In this document: positions 33,358 to 44,702 of the stretch, in pieces | Layout of the letters: every line of letters starts with the position of its first letter | Position numbering within the stretch: the first letter of the stretch is position 1 | NCBI GenBank assembly: GCA_018398765.1 | Contig: JAHBMJ010004741.1 | Location: 1-52,500 of the forward strand | Reading direction: 5' to 3' | From: Chromera velia | Taxonomy: Eukaryota > Sar > Chromeraceae | DNA length: 52,500 nt | Notes under the pieces: generated by a model | What the model saw: the letters and a program-made list of their open reading frames with translations, nothing else | The model's database searches: none | Told to the model about the DNA's origin: nothing | Position numbers and translations under genes: made by a program

Positions 33358-33467
33358 AAAGGAAAAAAAAAAGAAAGAAAGAAAGAAAGAAAGACAGGAA
33401 GGAAGGAAGGAAAAAGAAACGAAGAAAGGAAGAGGGGGAGAGAGAGAGAGAGAGAACGAAAGAACGA

Positions 33468-33499
<32 letters not shown>

Positions 33500-34804
33500 A
33501 GGAAGGAAGGAAGGAAGGAAGGAAAGAAAGAAAGAAAGAAAGAAAGAAAGAAAAAAGGAAAGAAAGAAAGAAAGAAAGAAAGAGAGTGAAGAAAAAGAAA
33601 GAAAGAGAGAAAGAAAGAAAGAAGGAAGGAAGGAAGGAAGGAAGGAACGAAGGAAAGGAAGGAAGGAAGGAAGGAAAGAACGAGAGAAAGAAAGAAAGAA
33701 AGAAAGAAAGAAAAGAAAAGAAAGAAAGAAAGAAAGAAAGAAACTTTCTTTCTGTCCAGAAACCATAGCGACTCGATCATCAGAGTGTAGCTTTGACTTT
33801 GGCATTCTGACAGAGGCTTCACCCCCCCGAACTGAGTAGCGGGCTTACTGACCGACCTTCAAGTCATAGTCAAATGCAGTTGCTGCAATGACGTCGACAG
33901 TCAATTTGGTGAACTCGGCCCCCATGTCCAGTGCTTCGTTCTTCTCTTCGGCCTTGCGGAAGTTCTCCAGCATCTCTTTCAGTTTGAAGTGGATCCCGTC
34001 CATGCGTTTGCTCAGATTCGTCTGGGCAAAGAAGGGCGCGAGCTTCTTTCGAATCGGGTGCCACCCGTCTTCCTTCGACTTACGGGTCACCAGATTCTTG
34101 TACCCCAAACCAAACGCATGGTCAAAGGGCTGCATGAATGCATCAGGTATAAGTAAGAAAGATGGTTCACGGGGCGTCCGGAAGAAAGGAGGGACACCAG
34201 CAGAGAGCAATAAGCAAAGTGCGCCGTCTACTTGATTCAAGTAGTCGTTCACCCTCTTCACAACAGACGAGCACAGGGGTCCATGTGAAGATCATTTTCT
34301 GAACAACACCGTCTACATGCACAGGGAAGCCGTGGAACAAACCTTAAACGTTTTGGCACGCAAGCAAGATGCGAAAAACGTCTACGCAGCCTGTGTCTCC
34401 AAGGCCAACGAAGCACAGACGCAACATCAGTGCAACAGCGGTCTACTGACCGCGTATGTCTCCCGATGCTTCTCGAGGCCGTCCGAGCCAAGGACCTTGT
34501 CCACATACTGGGCGTCCACGACCATGTGGTATTTCTTCTCAATGAAGAAACCCATGGGCACATACACCACTGAGTGCCCTGCCCGTTTGGCCGCTGGGGC
34601 TTCGTACACGTGGAACTTCCATGTGCTCCCCTCCATGATGGCCCGCATGGTCTTTGGACCTGTGGTGTTGGGGAGACAGAAGGGCTCCTTCTTTCCGTTG
34701 CGCCTCTTCGCACGGCGAGTGTGCAGATAGAAGAGGGCTGCGGCAAGAGCGGCCGCTCCTGCAGCTGCCGCTGCACTGACTACGACTTGGGCACGGGTTG
34801 CCAT
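30216..34804 (-). CDS. cytochrome P450 monooxygenase
   Basis: Seven exons in transcript order: 34804-34451, 34129-33857, 33035-32670, 32051-31900, 31547-31422, 30886-30631 and 30356-30216 (TAG). Phases agree throughout and give 555 residues. Residues 7-27 are an Ala-rich membrane anchor followed by basic residues, typical of an ER-bound P450. Family hallmarks are all present: WHPIR (C helix, 141-145), AGHDTT in the I helix (315-320), EAMR (ExxR, 378-381), PERW (433-436) and the heme loop [10 protein letters not shown] with the ligand Cys at 500. It should use O2 and electrons from a reductase to oxidise a hydrophobic substrate; the substrate cannot be told. Between PERW and the heme loop there is a Gly/Ser/Asp-rich segment of about 55 residues, longer than usual. 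Four of six donors are GTCAGT. I chose the ATG at 34804 because it starts directly before the anchor. Confidence 0.94.
32206..32346. repeat. (ATTC)n microsatellite in P450 intron
   Basis: About 140 bp of TTCA/ATTC repeats with periodic ATTT and AATC variants, in the intron between P450 exons 33035-32670 and 32051-31900. Confidence 0.93.
33065..33742. repeat. intron made of (TG)n and (GAAA/GGAA)n repeats
   Basis: Most of the 821 bp intron between P450 exons 34129-33857 and 33035-32670 is simple sequence. At 33065-33236 there are TG repeats with regular GTAAG interruptions; at about 33298-33742 an almost pure purine strand of GAAA and GGAA units. On the transcribed (minus) sense this is polypyrimidine, TTTC-rich. 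Long false open frames arise here (Phe/Ser/Leu on minus, Lys/Glu/Arg on plus). Confidence 0.96.
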
Positions 34805-35799
34805 CGAAGAGGGCACACAGTGTGCAACAGTCTGACGGCTGCTTTCTTGAAGTTTGGAGAGGGAATTAAGAGAAGGACGGCTCAGAAAAACTCTTAGAGT
34901 CCAAAAAATGAGGCGTCGGTCTCTAAGTATGCAAATGATCAAATGTCTTCTTTGACAGTGTCGATGAATGGCCAGACGCCTCGCAAAGCTGGGCAGCTGA
35001 ATCTGAGCTGATCATCGACTTGGGGCAGGGCATGCAAGGTCAGACGTCATGCATGCGCCCAAGGCCTATAATGGCCTATACGCGCAGTCAAGGCGCGCAT
35101 CATTGCAGCTATCATGCAGCTATCATGCATTTTAATGCTCCTGCGGAGCATGCCGTGGCCCCGTTGAAAGGGGGAAACCGGGGGTCGCGCATTATCGCGT
35201 ATGAAGGCCTAAATACGACTAAAAATTAGTCTGAAATTCTTACTTATAGTTATAGCAAATCGATCTGCAAACTGTCTACAATACATATTCTTTACCTGAG
35301 TTTATAAAACTAATTTGCCATATTTTTTCTAACATTTTTAAAAAGGAAAAAATGACGATCTAGAGAATGATTAACTCGTTTTCTAGTTAACGTGTTCTCT
35401 CAATACACTAATAACTCGATTAGGTTCGATACGAAAACACAGTAAAGGTATCTGTGAAAAGGCTCCAGACACGAAGGACAGTCCAAGGACCGGGGAGGAG
35501 TGAGCCAACAGTATTTGACCTAGTCTTTGACAGTGTATTACAGTGTCTGCATATATGTCTGCATCACTTACACAATAGTTACTCTTTCATCATCTTTCAC
35601 CCTTTGTCCTAGCCTTTGTCTCTCAATCTTGCTGTCTATCTGAGACACTGTCAGTTTCTCTACTTCAGTCTGGGTGCATCGGCCTCGATCTCTTTCTCCT
35701 ATGCAGAACCGTACATCCATCTGGCTCTTTCCCTCTCTTGCTCTCTATCTCTCCCTGATCATGAGTCTTCGTTTGCCACCTGTCTGCTAACGTGCACAC

Positions 35800-35865
35800 G
35801 TACACACATACACACACACACACACATATATACACACACACACATACATATACACTCACGTACAT

Positions 35866-35917
<52 letters not shown>

Positions 35918-36065
35918 TTCACACTCTCACTGCTACATCGCACGCACACATAAGCACGCACATTACTCAGACTGACAAGCTCGCACAGATATAGATCGTA
36001 TATGCACGGACAGAAACACACACATACACACATACACATACACAGAGAGAGAGGGAGAGAGAGAA

Positions 36066-36112
<47 letters not shown>
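35800..36112. repeat. compound CA/TA and GA microsatellites
   Basis: ACAC and ATAC repeats at 35,800-35,862 and 36,017-36,042, each followed by GAGA tracts (about 35,866-35,918 and 36,043-36,112). The two halves look like copies of one compound repeat. Confidence 0.9.
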
Positions 36113-36115
<3 letters not shown>

Positions 36116-38031
36116 CGGAAGATCAGATAGGGACATGCTAAGGAATATTCCCTTTCCTTCAAAGTTTCTAAGGCTTTCATTTCATTCACAGACTAATACG
36201 CAGAACATTCAAATTTGTGCAGTGCAAAAAAAGGCAGTGGCCCTGGGCAGTGACCCCAAAGCAGGTAAACAACCCAGAGAGTTTTGAGTGTGATTTCAAG
36301 CAAGCAGACCTCGGTGCACCGCCTGGTGGTTGTACAAAGGAATATGCAGGCAAACACACACCGAAAAACAACCATACACACTAGCATACACAGGCTCTGC
36401 AGTAGAGTGGAGCAGGAATGTTACAGAGCTTTTCAGAGGAAGCTCTTACGTACATATAAAAACACACGAAGCAGAAAGGCCGACACAATGAAATACATCA
36501 TGGATGTAGTCCTGCTAAAGCTTTGAAGCACAAGCTGCCCACATTCTCTCTCTCTCTCTCCCTCTCTCTCTCTCTCTGTCTCACTCTCGCTCTCGCTCTT
36601 GCTCTCACTTTCGCTCTCTCTCTCTCTGTGCTTCCTGGCCTCATACACATATGCATACACCTACATACAATGTCATACAGACAAACATATGGAGAAGCAG
36701 ACAGATAGGTAGGCAGGTGAGCAGGTGGGCAGGCAGGCAAACAGGCCATATTTTTATTCCAGGGGAGGGGAATTTTTTTACAGACAGCAAGACAGACCTA
36801 GAAGATAGACAAATTGTCAGTTACTGTGACTGTCTGTTACTGCCAGTCGATCAGTGGGTTAGTCAGTCAGTCAGGCAGTCAGTCAGCCAGTCTTTTGCCC
36901 TTGCGCTTCTCCTCAGAGTCTCAACACTCCTGCACTCAATCAATGTGCACCCGGTCACTCAAAAGAGACGAATTTCAATATACACATAGCCTAAGAGACA
37001 CAGAAAAATGTGGAACGGAGAAAGCCGGACAGAGCATGCGAAGATAAAACCACATTATAGACTGGCATCCACGCACATAAATACCGGAAAAATTTGTCTA
37101 CAGGGGCACCGTGTATCGAAACGAGTATCGTAGACAGCAACGGGGGAATACTTTAAGACAGATATGTAGACGGACACGGAAACCTAACACGCCTACTCAT
37201 TCATCCATTTACTCAAAGACATAAGGATTCACAGCCCAAAGTCAGTACAGACAGGAAATCACATATATTGCATGGCAGGCTCAAACAGGGTGAATAGAGC
37301 TAGAGGAAAGCCATAGGTGCCCGGGTTCAGCAGCTCACTCGCGGCAGAGAGTCGCATACGTTTGCTAGTAGATTGTCTTTGACTGTCTCCCTTTCATTTA
37401 TGGAGTCAAATAAACAGGAGGAATACGAAGACAGGAACAGATTGACCACTCACCTTTCTTTAGAGTAGGACAGATGGAGACCTGACCAAAGGGCAGATCT
37501 GCTTAGTCCGGAAACAATATGAAACTCACAACAGACAGATTGAGATGCGTGGAGACGGCGTTTGAAGAGTAGTGTTTTCATCCAGCTCTCACTCACTGTC
37601 ATACCCACGTCCGTCATTAAGTTGAAAATTTCTCTCATCTGCTCACCCACATTACAAAGTCTGACAAAGCTGTCGAACAGCGCATCTGATAGCGCATCTG
37701 AATTCAGACCTCAGAGGCGGTCGAATTCAATCATTTCAATCAATGATATGCATACACAAAATTTTTACTGCACGGTCCCGTAAGGCGTTTGCGACCCGAA
37801 ATATAAGGAAGTACGTAAGTGGCGCGCGTGCGAAATTCGGTGTAGGGGGCGGGGCTCACCTTTACTTTTTTCCTTTCGGTTTGGGCTACAGATACCATGG
37901 CTCGGGGGCCATGGCATATTGCAGCTAGGCGCCGAAAAGTGACAAAAACTGAGAGCTCGTCACAACATACACACGCAGTGTTCAAATTTTCCGCGTACAT
38001 ATGCATAAGCCCGTACCCTTGATTAATTTCC

Positions 38032-38035
<4 letters not shown>

Positions 38036-38064
<29 letters not shown>
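38036..38064. repeat. (TA)n dinucleotide tract
   Basis: About 14 TA repeats within the AT-rich block. Confidence 0.92.
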
Positions 38065-38066
<2 letters not shown>

Positions 38067-38896
38067 AAAATGGCTGAAGGATGCCTAGAGACTCAAAAAG
38101 CCTCGCCAGAAGCCTACAGACTACAATTAAAATGTTAGCGCGGCGAAGCCGCTCTCCTATCCAGATCTGCATAAAGGCCTCTTTACATGCCTAAATGAAA
38201 TCAAAATAAATCAAAAAACCAAAAACATCATCACTTCAGTTAATTTCAGCTAGAATTTCAGTCTAAAAACTATAGTGGATCAAAAATAACTGCAATTATT
38301 TTGTGTAATCGTATCGTAAAATTGTCTTGATTTCAGTTTTAGTTAGTTTTAGTCTGTGTACTAGTCTGTTGTAGTCTATTGTAGTCTGTATAAGTGTCTA
38401 TTTTCCATAGTTCTCGGACTGTTCTCCATATCATATCTTCTCTCTCAGACTCTCACTGCATGCATACATATTCAATGAGTTTCAATTCGTGCATATAAAA
38501 AATAAGAATTAAGAAAAGACGACAATAAAAAAAAACAAATTATGTCTGCAAAAACCCAGAAATTTAATTAGAAATTTAAAGAAATTTGAACTAGAATTTA
38601 AAACGGGAATTCCGAAGATTTAAATTATAATTAGAATTTGAGGAACAATTTAGAAAAATTTAAAAGAACTTGATTTTCTTAATTCAAGGACTTAAAAACA
38701 GAATTATAGAGAAATTTAGAAAAAGACGATGACGTACCATAATCTAGATGATAGTCTTCAAATGAAATCATAATTTTTTAAAAAATAAACCGTGCACCTT
38801 TTTTTGGGTACCTGATTTACAATTGAAAGCAAGTCCACATGCTACATGCAATTTGATGATGCAAATATGCAGTGCAGCCTCACCTTGCGGTTTTAA

Positions 38897-39169
38897 ATAG
38901 AGGCGTCGTCTGCAGACCGGCCGCAGCTGACCGACGCCGTGCAGTGCGCTTCAAAGTTCCGGGGCTCCTCGCTCTACTTCTACATGGACCTGCCGGGGCC
39001 CTTGCTCTCAGATAGAGGCTCTCTCTCTCTCTCTCTCCCTCCACACACCCCTCCCCGATAGATCCTTCTCTGTCTGTGCGGCGGTGTCCTTCCCTCTTCC
39101 CGTCCTCACCTCCGGCCCTCGGTTGCATTCATGCTCGACCGGGTCTACATGCCCCCCATGATCGAGTGA
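38897..39169 (+). pseudogene. possible coding remnant
   Basis: Right after the AT-rich block, one frame from 38,897 reads through a stretch of protein-like composition (TDAVQCASKFRGSSLYFYMDL) before running into CT repeats. A short frame at 39,131-39,169 (ATG ... TGA, thirteen codons) also looks protein-like. I cannot join them with credible splice sites or name a family. They may be exons of a decayed gene, or chance. Confidence 0.15.
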
Positions 39170-39635
39170 TGATCGAGTGTTTGTGTCGATCCGCCCTCAT
39201 GCATGCAGGCTGTGTCCCCCCCCCGTTGATGATTCATTTCCCTGTCCCCTCCCTGCCCGCTTGATCAATGACACGCCCGCGACAACGTTCAGATCGAGAG
39301 CCTTCGATTCATCCTTTGATTGAGCTAGCTGCACGAGAAGGGAGCTAGAGTCTTTGAAGAGAGTCTGCATGAGGGCCGGCTTCGAAGAGAGAGAAGGCGT
39401 CCGGCCGTCGAATCAATTCTGAAGACAATTAATGCTGCATGCATGGGAACGGATCGAGTGCGTGGCGGTGCATGCGTCTGTAGTCACTCAAGAGACGCAA
39501 CTTGTCACTCAAGTCCGCACCGTTACCGGGACCTGTTGAATACGCTCGGAAAAAAGTTAGTTGACAAGTCTTAAACGTCAGGAAGGAAGGAAGGGAGGAA
39601 GAAAGAAAGAAAGAAACAAACAAACAAACAAGAAG

Positions 39636-39669
<34 letters not shown>

Positions 39670-39748
39670 TTACACACAAGAGAAACAAATACACAAACAA
39701 AGAACGAATGAATGAAGGCAGACTGCAGATAGGGATACCGAAGAATAT

Positions 39749-40345
39749 GTGTGTCAGACAGACCGACGGACGCCGTGCAGCGTTTGTCTGTCTGGTTTTC
39801 GGCTTATCCTCTCTCTCTCCAGAACGTACGTACGTTACGGGTGCAACTCCCGCTTCTCTTAGGGGGGAGACGGAGTGAATGAAAGGGAAAAAACCGTGCA
39901 CGGTTGTCTCTCCCAGATCCTGAAAGAAAGAAACAAAAGAAAAGACCAAGAGACCGACCGATCCATTCCTACAACGGGGCACACGCAGGACACAGCGAAT
40001 AAGAGAGAGAGGAGTGATCGAGTTGACAATGAAACTGTCAAGCTGGTTTGAGTTTCACGAAGCCCGTCTTTAAGCTTGGTGACCCTTCCTTCACACCCTC
40101 TCTTTGCCTTTCTTTCTTTTCCACCTACAGCCGTCCGTTTTTCATCAAGATGAGGGAAGGGAAGCGATGGGAAGGGAAGGGAAGGGAAGGGAAGGGGGGA
40201 AGAAACCTCTGGAAGGGAGAGGTGGACAAAAAAGATCTGAATTCAGAGCCTTTGAATTCTTTCATACACGGATACTTGTACTTTTTTCCCCTTTCAGTTG
40301 TTCTCTTGGAGGGAGACAGATAGACAAAGAAAGAGCGAGAGAGAG
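39749..40345. repeat. segmental duplication A, copy 1
   Basis: About 600 bp nearly identical to 41,592-42,188 in the same orientation. It starts at GTGTGTCAGACAGACCG and ends in the GA-rich stretch after GGAGGGAGACAGA. The copies differ by small indels in CT, GGGAA and GA tracts and a few substitutions, so the duplication is recent. Confidence 0.92.
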
Positions 40346-41591
40346 ATAGACAGTCCCCAAGCAGACCCTACGGGCCAGCACCTCTCTTTCTCTGAATGCA
40401 TCTCTCTTAATTCCCCTCTTCTATAAAATTTATACGCCTTCACGCAGTGAGTTTTCCGCTACGGGTGCAAATGCCGCCCTTTTTCATTGTCTTTACTTTG
40501 CCTTCATGCCTCTTCATGATTGTCCAGTGCCATGCAGTCTCCTTCCGTCCTTCCGTCCTGTCCTTCCCCCTCCTGCTGCCTAGCTTCCCCAGTTGCTGCT
40601 CTCTCTTGTCTCTCAAGAGAGCGCCGCAAGTAGAATTCTACACGGAGTCGAGCGACGCACCAGACTGAAGGTTGAGACAGATCGAGAGTGAAAATTTAAA
40701 GAAAGAGAGAGGCCGTAACTCTCAGGCCAGAGGGGAGACGCAAGGCAAAGAAAGAAAGTCGAAAAGGGGAAGAGGTCAACCAAAGTGAACAAAAAAAAGA
40801 AACGGAAAATACTTCTTCTTCTACGTACCCTCCCCGCCTGCATGCTGTTAGGTTTCTTCCACACATTCCCATGCAGGAATCACGCAAACGGATTGCATGA
40901 AGGACACCCCTGGCTCACGTACGCACGCACGGAAGAGCAAAAACAAAAACAGGCCAACGGCAGAACGAAACCAACATGCGCTGCAAATGCGAATCGCCTT
41001 TCCTTGGTTTTCTTCTCTGCTCTCTGTTTCGTGGATTTGTGCCAGGGAGGGACCACTGCCCTGCTCCCCTCCCTCTCTTCCCCCCTCCCCTCCTCTTTCG
41101 TAAAGCATGCATCTCATTGAATGCGTCTACTGCTGTGAATTACCGAACCTAGCTTGGGAATTTAAACAAACAATGCATCGATCCATCGATGATCGATCGA
41201 ATCGCACGAGGAAGCCTCCCTCTGCTGCTGCCGATCACAAACAAACAGCTCTTGTCGAAGACGCTAGGCCCACATCGAGCGTAGGTATGTCGGCGTGTGT
41301 GTGTGTATGTGTCTGTGTGTCCCCTTTGTGGACTCGCGTTCCTTTTTCCTTCTGCAAGAACCTGAAGAGCGCCCCAAAGACAATCCTGGAAGGCCAGCGA
41401 TCTCAGCCTTGCAGGGGAAAACAAAAGGAAAGAACAAGAAAGGAAAGGAAGGGACTGGTCGTAGGAACGGAGACGAAGATGGAAGTGGAAGAAGAGAAGC
41501 GGTTAAACCTTTGCTCTCCAGGCCAGCATGATCCGTAACGCATTACAGCCTTCCACGCTCCACAGGCACCCCCCGGTACCTGTGAAGAATG

Positions 41592-42180
41592 GTGTGTCAG
41601 ACAGACCGACGGACGCCGTGCAGCGTTTGTCTGTCTGGTTTTCGGCTTATCCTCTCTCTCCAGAACGTACGTACGTTACGGGTGCAACTCCCGCTTCTCT
41701 CAGGGGGGAGACGGAGTGAATGAATGAAAGTGAAAAAACCGTGGTTGTCTCTCCCAGGTCCGGAAAGAAAGAAACAAAAGAAAAAGACCAAGAGACCGAC
41801 CGATCCATTCCTACAACGGGGCACACGCAGGACACAGCGAATAAGAGAGAGAGGAGTGATCGAGTTGACAATGAAACTGTCAAGCTGGTTTGAGTTTCAC
41901 GAAGCCCGTCTTTAAGCTTGGTGACCCTTCCTTCACACCCTCTCTTTGCCTTTCTTTCTTTTCCACCTACAGCCGTCCGTTTTTCATCAAGATGAGGGAA
42001 AGGAAGCGATGGGAAGGGAAGGGAAGGGAAGGGAAGGGAAGGGGGGAAGAAACCTCTGGAAGGGAGAGGAGGACGAAGAAGATCTGAATTCAGAGCCTTT
42101 GAATTCTTTCATACACGGATACTTGTACTTTTTTCCCCTTTCAGTTGTTCTCTTGGAGGGAGACAGACAAAGAAAGAGCG

Positions 42181-42188
<8 letters not shown>
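41592..42188. repeat. segmental duplication A, copy 2
   Basis: Partner of 39,749-40,345, offset by about 1,840 bp. Both copies contain AACGTACGTACGTTACGG and the same stretch around AAGCTTGGTGACCC. The DNA between the copies (40,346-41,591) is not repeated beyond short motifs. No reverse transcriptase lies between, so long terminal repeats are possible only as a non-autonomous element. Confidence 0.92.
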
Positions 42189-42218
<30 letters not shown>

Positions 42219-42805
42219 GAATGCCACCGAGCTCGCGCGAGCAGCCGCAGCTCTACGTGGATTGACGTCACATCGCTGTGCATGCAGTCTGGCTGGCTGG
42301 CTGGCTGGCTGTTTGTGTCGAGAAGGCGCTGTTGACTAGAGGGTAGGTCTTCAGGAGTGATGTGCAAGGGGCTGTCTCTCTGTGCTGTTGGGTAAGGGAG
42401 GTGAAGAGACCGGATGTCTTTGCTGTTGGAGAAGGATACGGCAGTGCGGGCTGTGCAGCCTGGGTCACTCACTCCTTGTGAGAAGAGTCAGGGAACGACT
42501 CAAGCACCACTAAGGGGCGTTTCCCTTTTCTCTTCTCTTCACTTCTCTTCTTGCCCCTTCTTTTCGTTTCCCTAGAGTCTGCCCTGCCCCCCTCTTCCCT
42601 GCAAAGTTCAGAATAAAATTTGCCCTTTCACCCCCCCGTCAATCTTCTCAAGATCCGGTCCTCGAACTCACTGTGTCTCCCAGAATACCTTCCTTCCCCT
42701 CCCCCCCCCCTGGAAGGAAGACGGTGTACAGTCCCCAGGAATGAAATTCTCTTGCTCCCTCCTCAAAGCGAGGGCTCTCTCTGTTCCCCTCATTCCCACG
42801 TCTGC

Positions 42806-42842
42806 CTTGAGAGGAGAGGAGAGGAGAGGAGAGGAGAGGAGA
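42806..42842. repeat. (GGAGA)n microsatellite
   Basis: Seven GAGAG/GGAGA pentamer units. Confidence 0.85.
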
Positions 42843-43287
42843 GAAATTTGAGGATCGAAAGAAAATAAAGGATGCGACGTGATCTTATCTCGTTTTTTCT
42901 GCCCTATTTTGTCTCTTTTTTTTTTCGCCTCTTTGCTCTTTGTTTTTCTCTTCAGTGCACGCGCAAGGCAAGTTCGTTTGTCTTTTGATATTCCTCTCCC
43001 CTTCTAGCAGTCAGAGAGACCAATCCTCTCTCCGGCCTCTCATGTCTTCTTCCTTCACCCCCTCTGCCGCTCAAAACTCCAACAGGCAGGGCAGAACAAA
43101 GAGAGAAACCGCCTCGGGCAATTGTTTGCCATTCATTTAATCGAATTGCCTTCCTTCCCCTCCACTTCTACCTCGCTTCCTTCTTTCCTTCGTCTTCTGA
43201 GGATCCATGCAGATCGAAGTCGCCGCTAGTACTATACATGAAGACATTGGACACACAACGATCGATAGAAAGAGACTGGGGAAGGCT

Positions 43288-44008
43288 GGTAGATTCAGAT
43301 TTAATTTACTTCCAAGAGAAAGACGTCTCCCTCCTTACACCAGACCCACCCCCACCGTTTAATTCCCGCTGACTGTCCCCCTCCCCTTTGACGTCATCAA
43401 AGCCTCACAGCACAACTTGCAGAGAAAGAAAACACCCCAAAGAACAAACAGAAGAAGGGAAGAGGAGAGGAAAAGGTCGATTGTCCAAAAAGGGTGGAAT
43501 GACAACGGAACTTCTTTTGTCCCGTTTGATTGAATGATTGATTGATTGAATGATGAACGGACGAAAGTACTCATGGATGATGGTCTAGTTGCTGATTGAT
43601 CAATCTGCCTAGAAAGACAGACAGACACAGCCAGCCTTTCGACAACAACGCACGATCGAGGGCTGACAGGCAGGGATCGAGCTGGAGTGTGTGTTTCCTT
43701 TTTTTCTTTCTGCCGTGCTATGTTTTGGTTTTTTCTTTGTTTCTCTACTCTGCTGGTGTTTGGTTCTTCTATACCGACGATCGGGGACTGACAGACAGGC
43801 AGCCGGAACATACGTGATTTCTCTTTGCTCCTCTTTTTCTTGACAGACTGTATGCTTGTTTCTTTGTTTCTCTTCTGTGCCTTTTTTCGCTTCTTGGTTT
43901 CTTAAAGTTCGTGACAGAGGTTGAGAAGAAGAGCTGGACAGGAACAAACGAGAAAAGAGGGAAAGAGAGGGACAGACAGACAGGGCACGCCCCGCCCAAC
44001 ACTCCCCT
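43288..44008. repeat. segmental duplication B, copy 1
   Basis: About 720 bp nearly identical to 44,703-45,420, same orientation, from GATTTAATTTACTTCCAAGA to GCCCAACACTCCCCT. Weaker similarity extends leftwards: TCAAAACTCCAA near 43,072 pairs with 44,234, and ATGAAGACATTGG near 43,238 pairs with 44,396. The original duplicated unit was therefore larger. Confidence 0.93.
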
Positions 44009-44041
44009 AGGAGAGACAAAAGAGAGACAAGCATGGTGAAG

Positions 44042-44078
<37 letters not shown>

Positions 44079-44408
44079 ATGATCCTTAAATCTGCTCAGA
44101 CAGCTAGTCCTTCATCGAACCTAGACGACAGTCAGACAGACCCTCCCCTCTCCCCCTTTCTCCTTTCGTCAGACCGATCCCAGCTGGCTCCTCGCCCTCT
44201 TGTGTCTCCCTCACCTAGCTCTTCTTCCTCTCAAAACTCCAAGCAGGCAGACCAGAGCAAAGGGAGAGACTGTCTAACAAATAGATGCCATTCAGGCATT
44301 GCCAATCGAGCAGCCTGGCATTCCTTCCGATTATGCCTGGCTTCCTTCTTTCGTTTTTCTTCTTCCGAAAAGAAGCCGCAGCTGCGAGTAGTCTACATGA
44401 AGACATTG

Positions 44409-44470
<62 letters not shown>
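44409..44470. repeat. (CA)n(GA)n microsatellite inside duplication B unit
   Basis: About 15 CA repeats followed by about 14 GA repeats directly after ATGAAGACATTGGGGA. The matching place in copy 1 (about 43,250) has only ACACACAACG, so the tract expanded after, or was lost since, the duplication. Confidence 0.9.
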
Positions 44471-44472
<2 letters not shown>

Positions 44473-44702
44473 TATGGGACAAGCGGGTCGATCGATCGAG
44501 TCTGGAGGGCCAGCAGATTGCCCCATGCAGATTTATTTCCTTGCAAGCAAGGAAGAAGGAACAAAGGAAGGAAGGAAGAGACATTTCTCCCTTCCCACAC
44601 CAGACCTACCCCTGCCCTCCCATGCTGACTGCCCTACCCTCCCTTTCCAGATCAAAGCCCCACACCCACATTGTCATAAAAGGAAAAGACCTCGAAAAAC
44701 GA

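Larger units (their letters stand above)
34805..38890. other. gene-free region with microsatellites and an AT-rich block
   Basis: Upstream of the P450 start, the first few hundred bases presumably hold its promoter; I see no clear TATA box. Beyond 35,200 the sequence is AT-rich or simple-sequence, with no open frame resembling a protein. Items seen: repeated TGCAGCTATCA near 35,106-35,127, hairpins at 35,135 and 38,140, CA/TA and GA tracts at 35,800-36,110, a GTCA-type repeat at 36,857-36,893 and a TA tract at 38,036-38,064. Confidence 0.6.

Noticed and set aside
32917-33822. Long Phe/Ser/Leu-rich open frame on the minus strand (and a Lys/Glu/Arg-rich one on plus)
   Set aside because: It is the translation of the GAAA/TTTC and TG microsatellites within the P450 intron; no stops arise because the repeat lacks them.
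39749-42188. Complete LTR retrotransposon
   Set aside because: The direct repeats are LTR-sized, but there is no reverse transcriptase, integrase or gag-like frame between them, and no clear terminal TG...CA with a target duplication.
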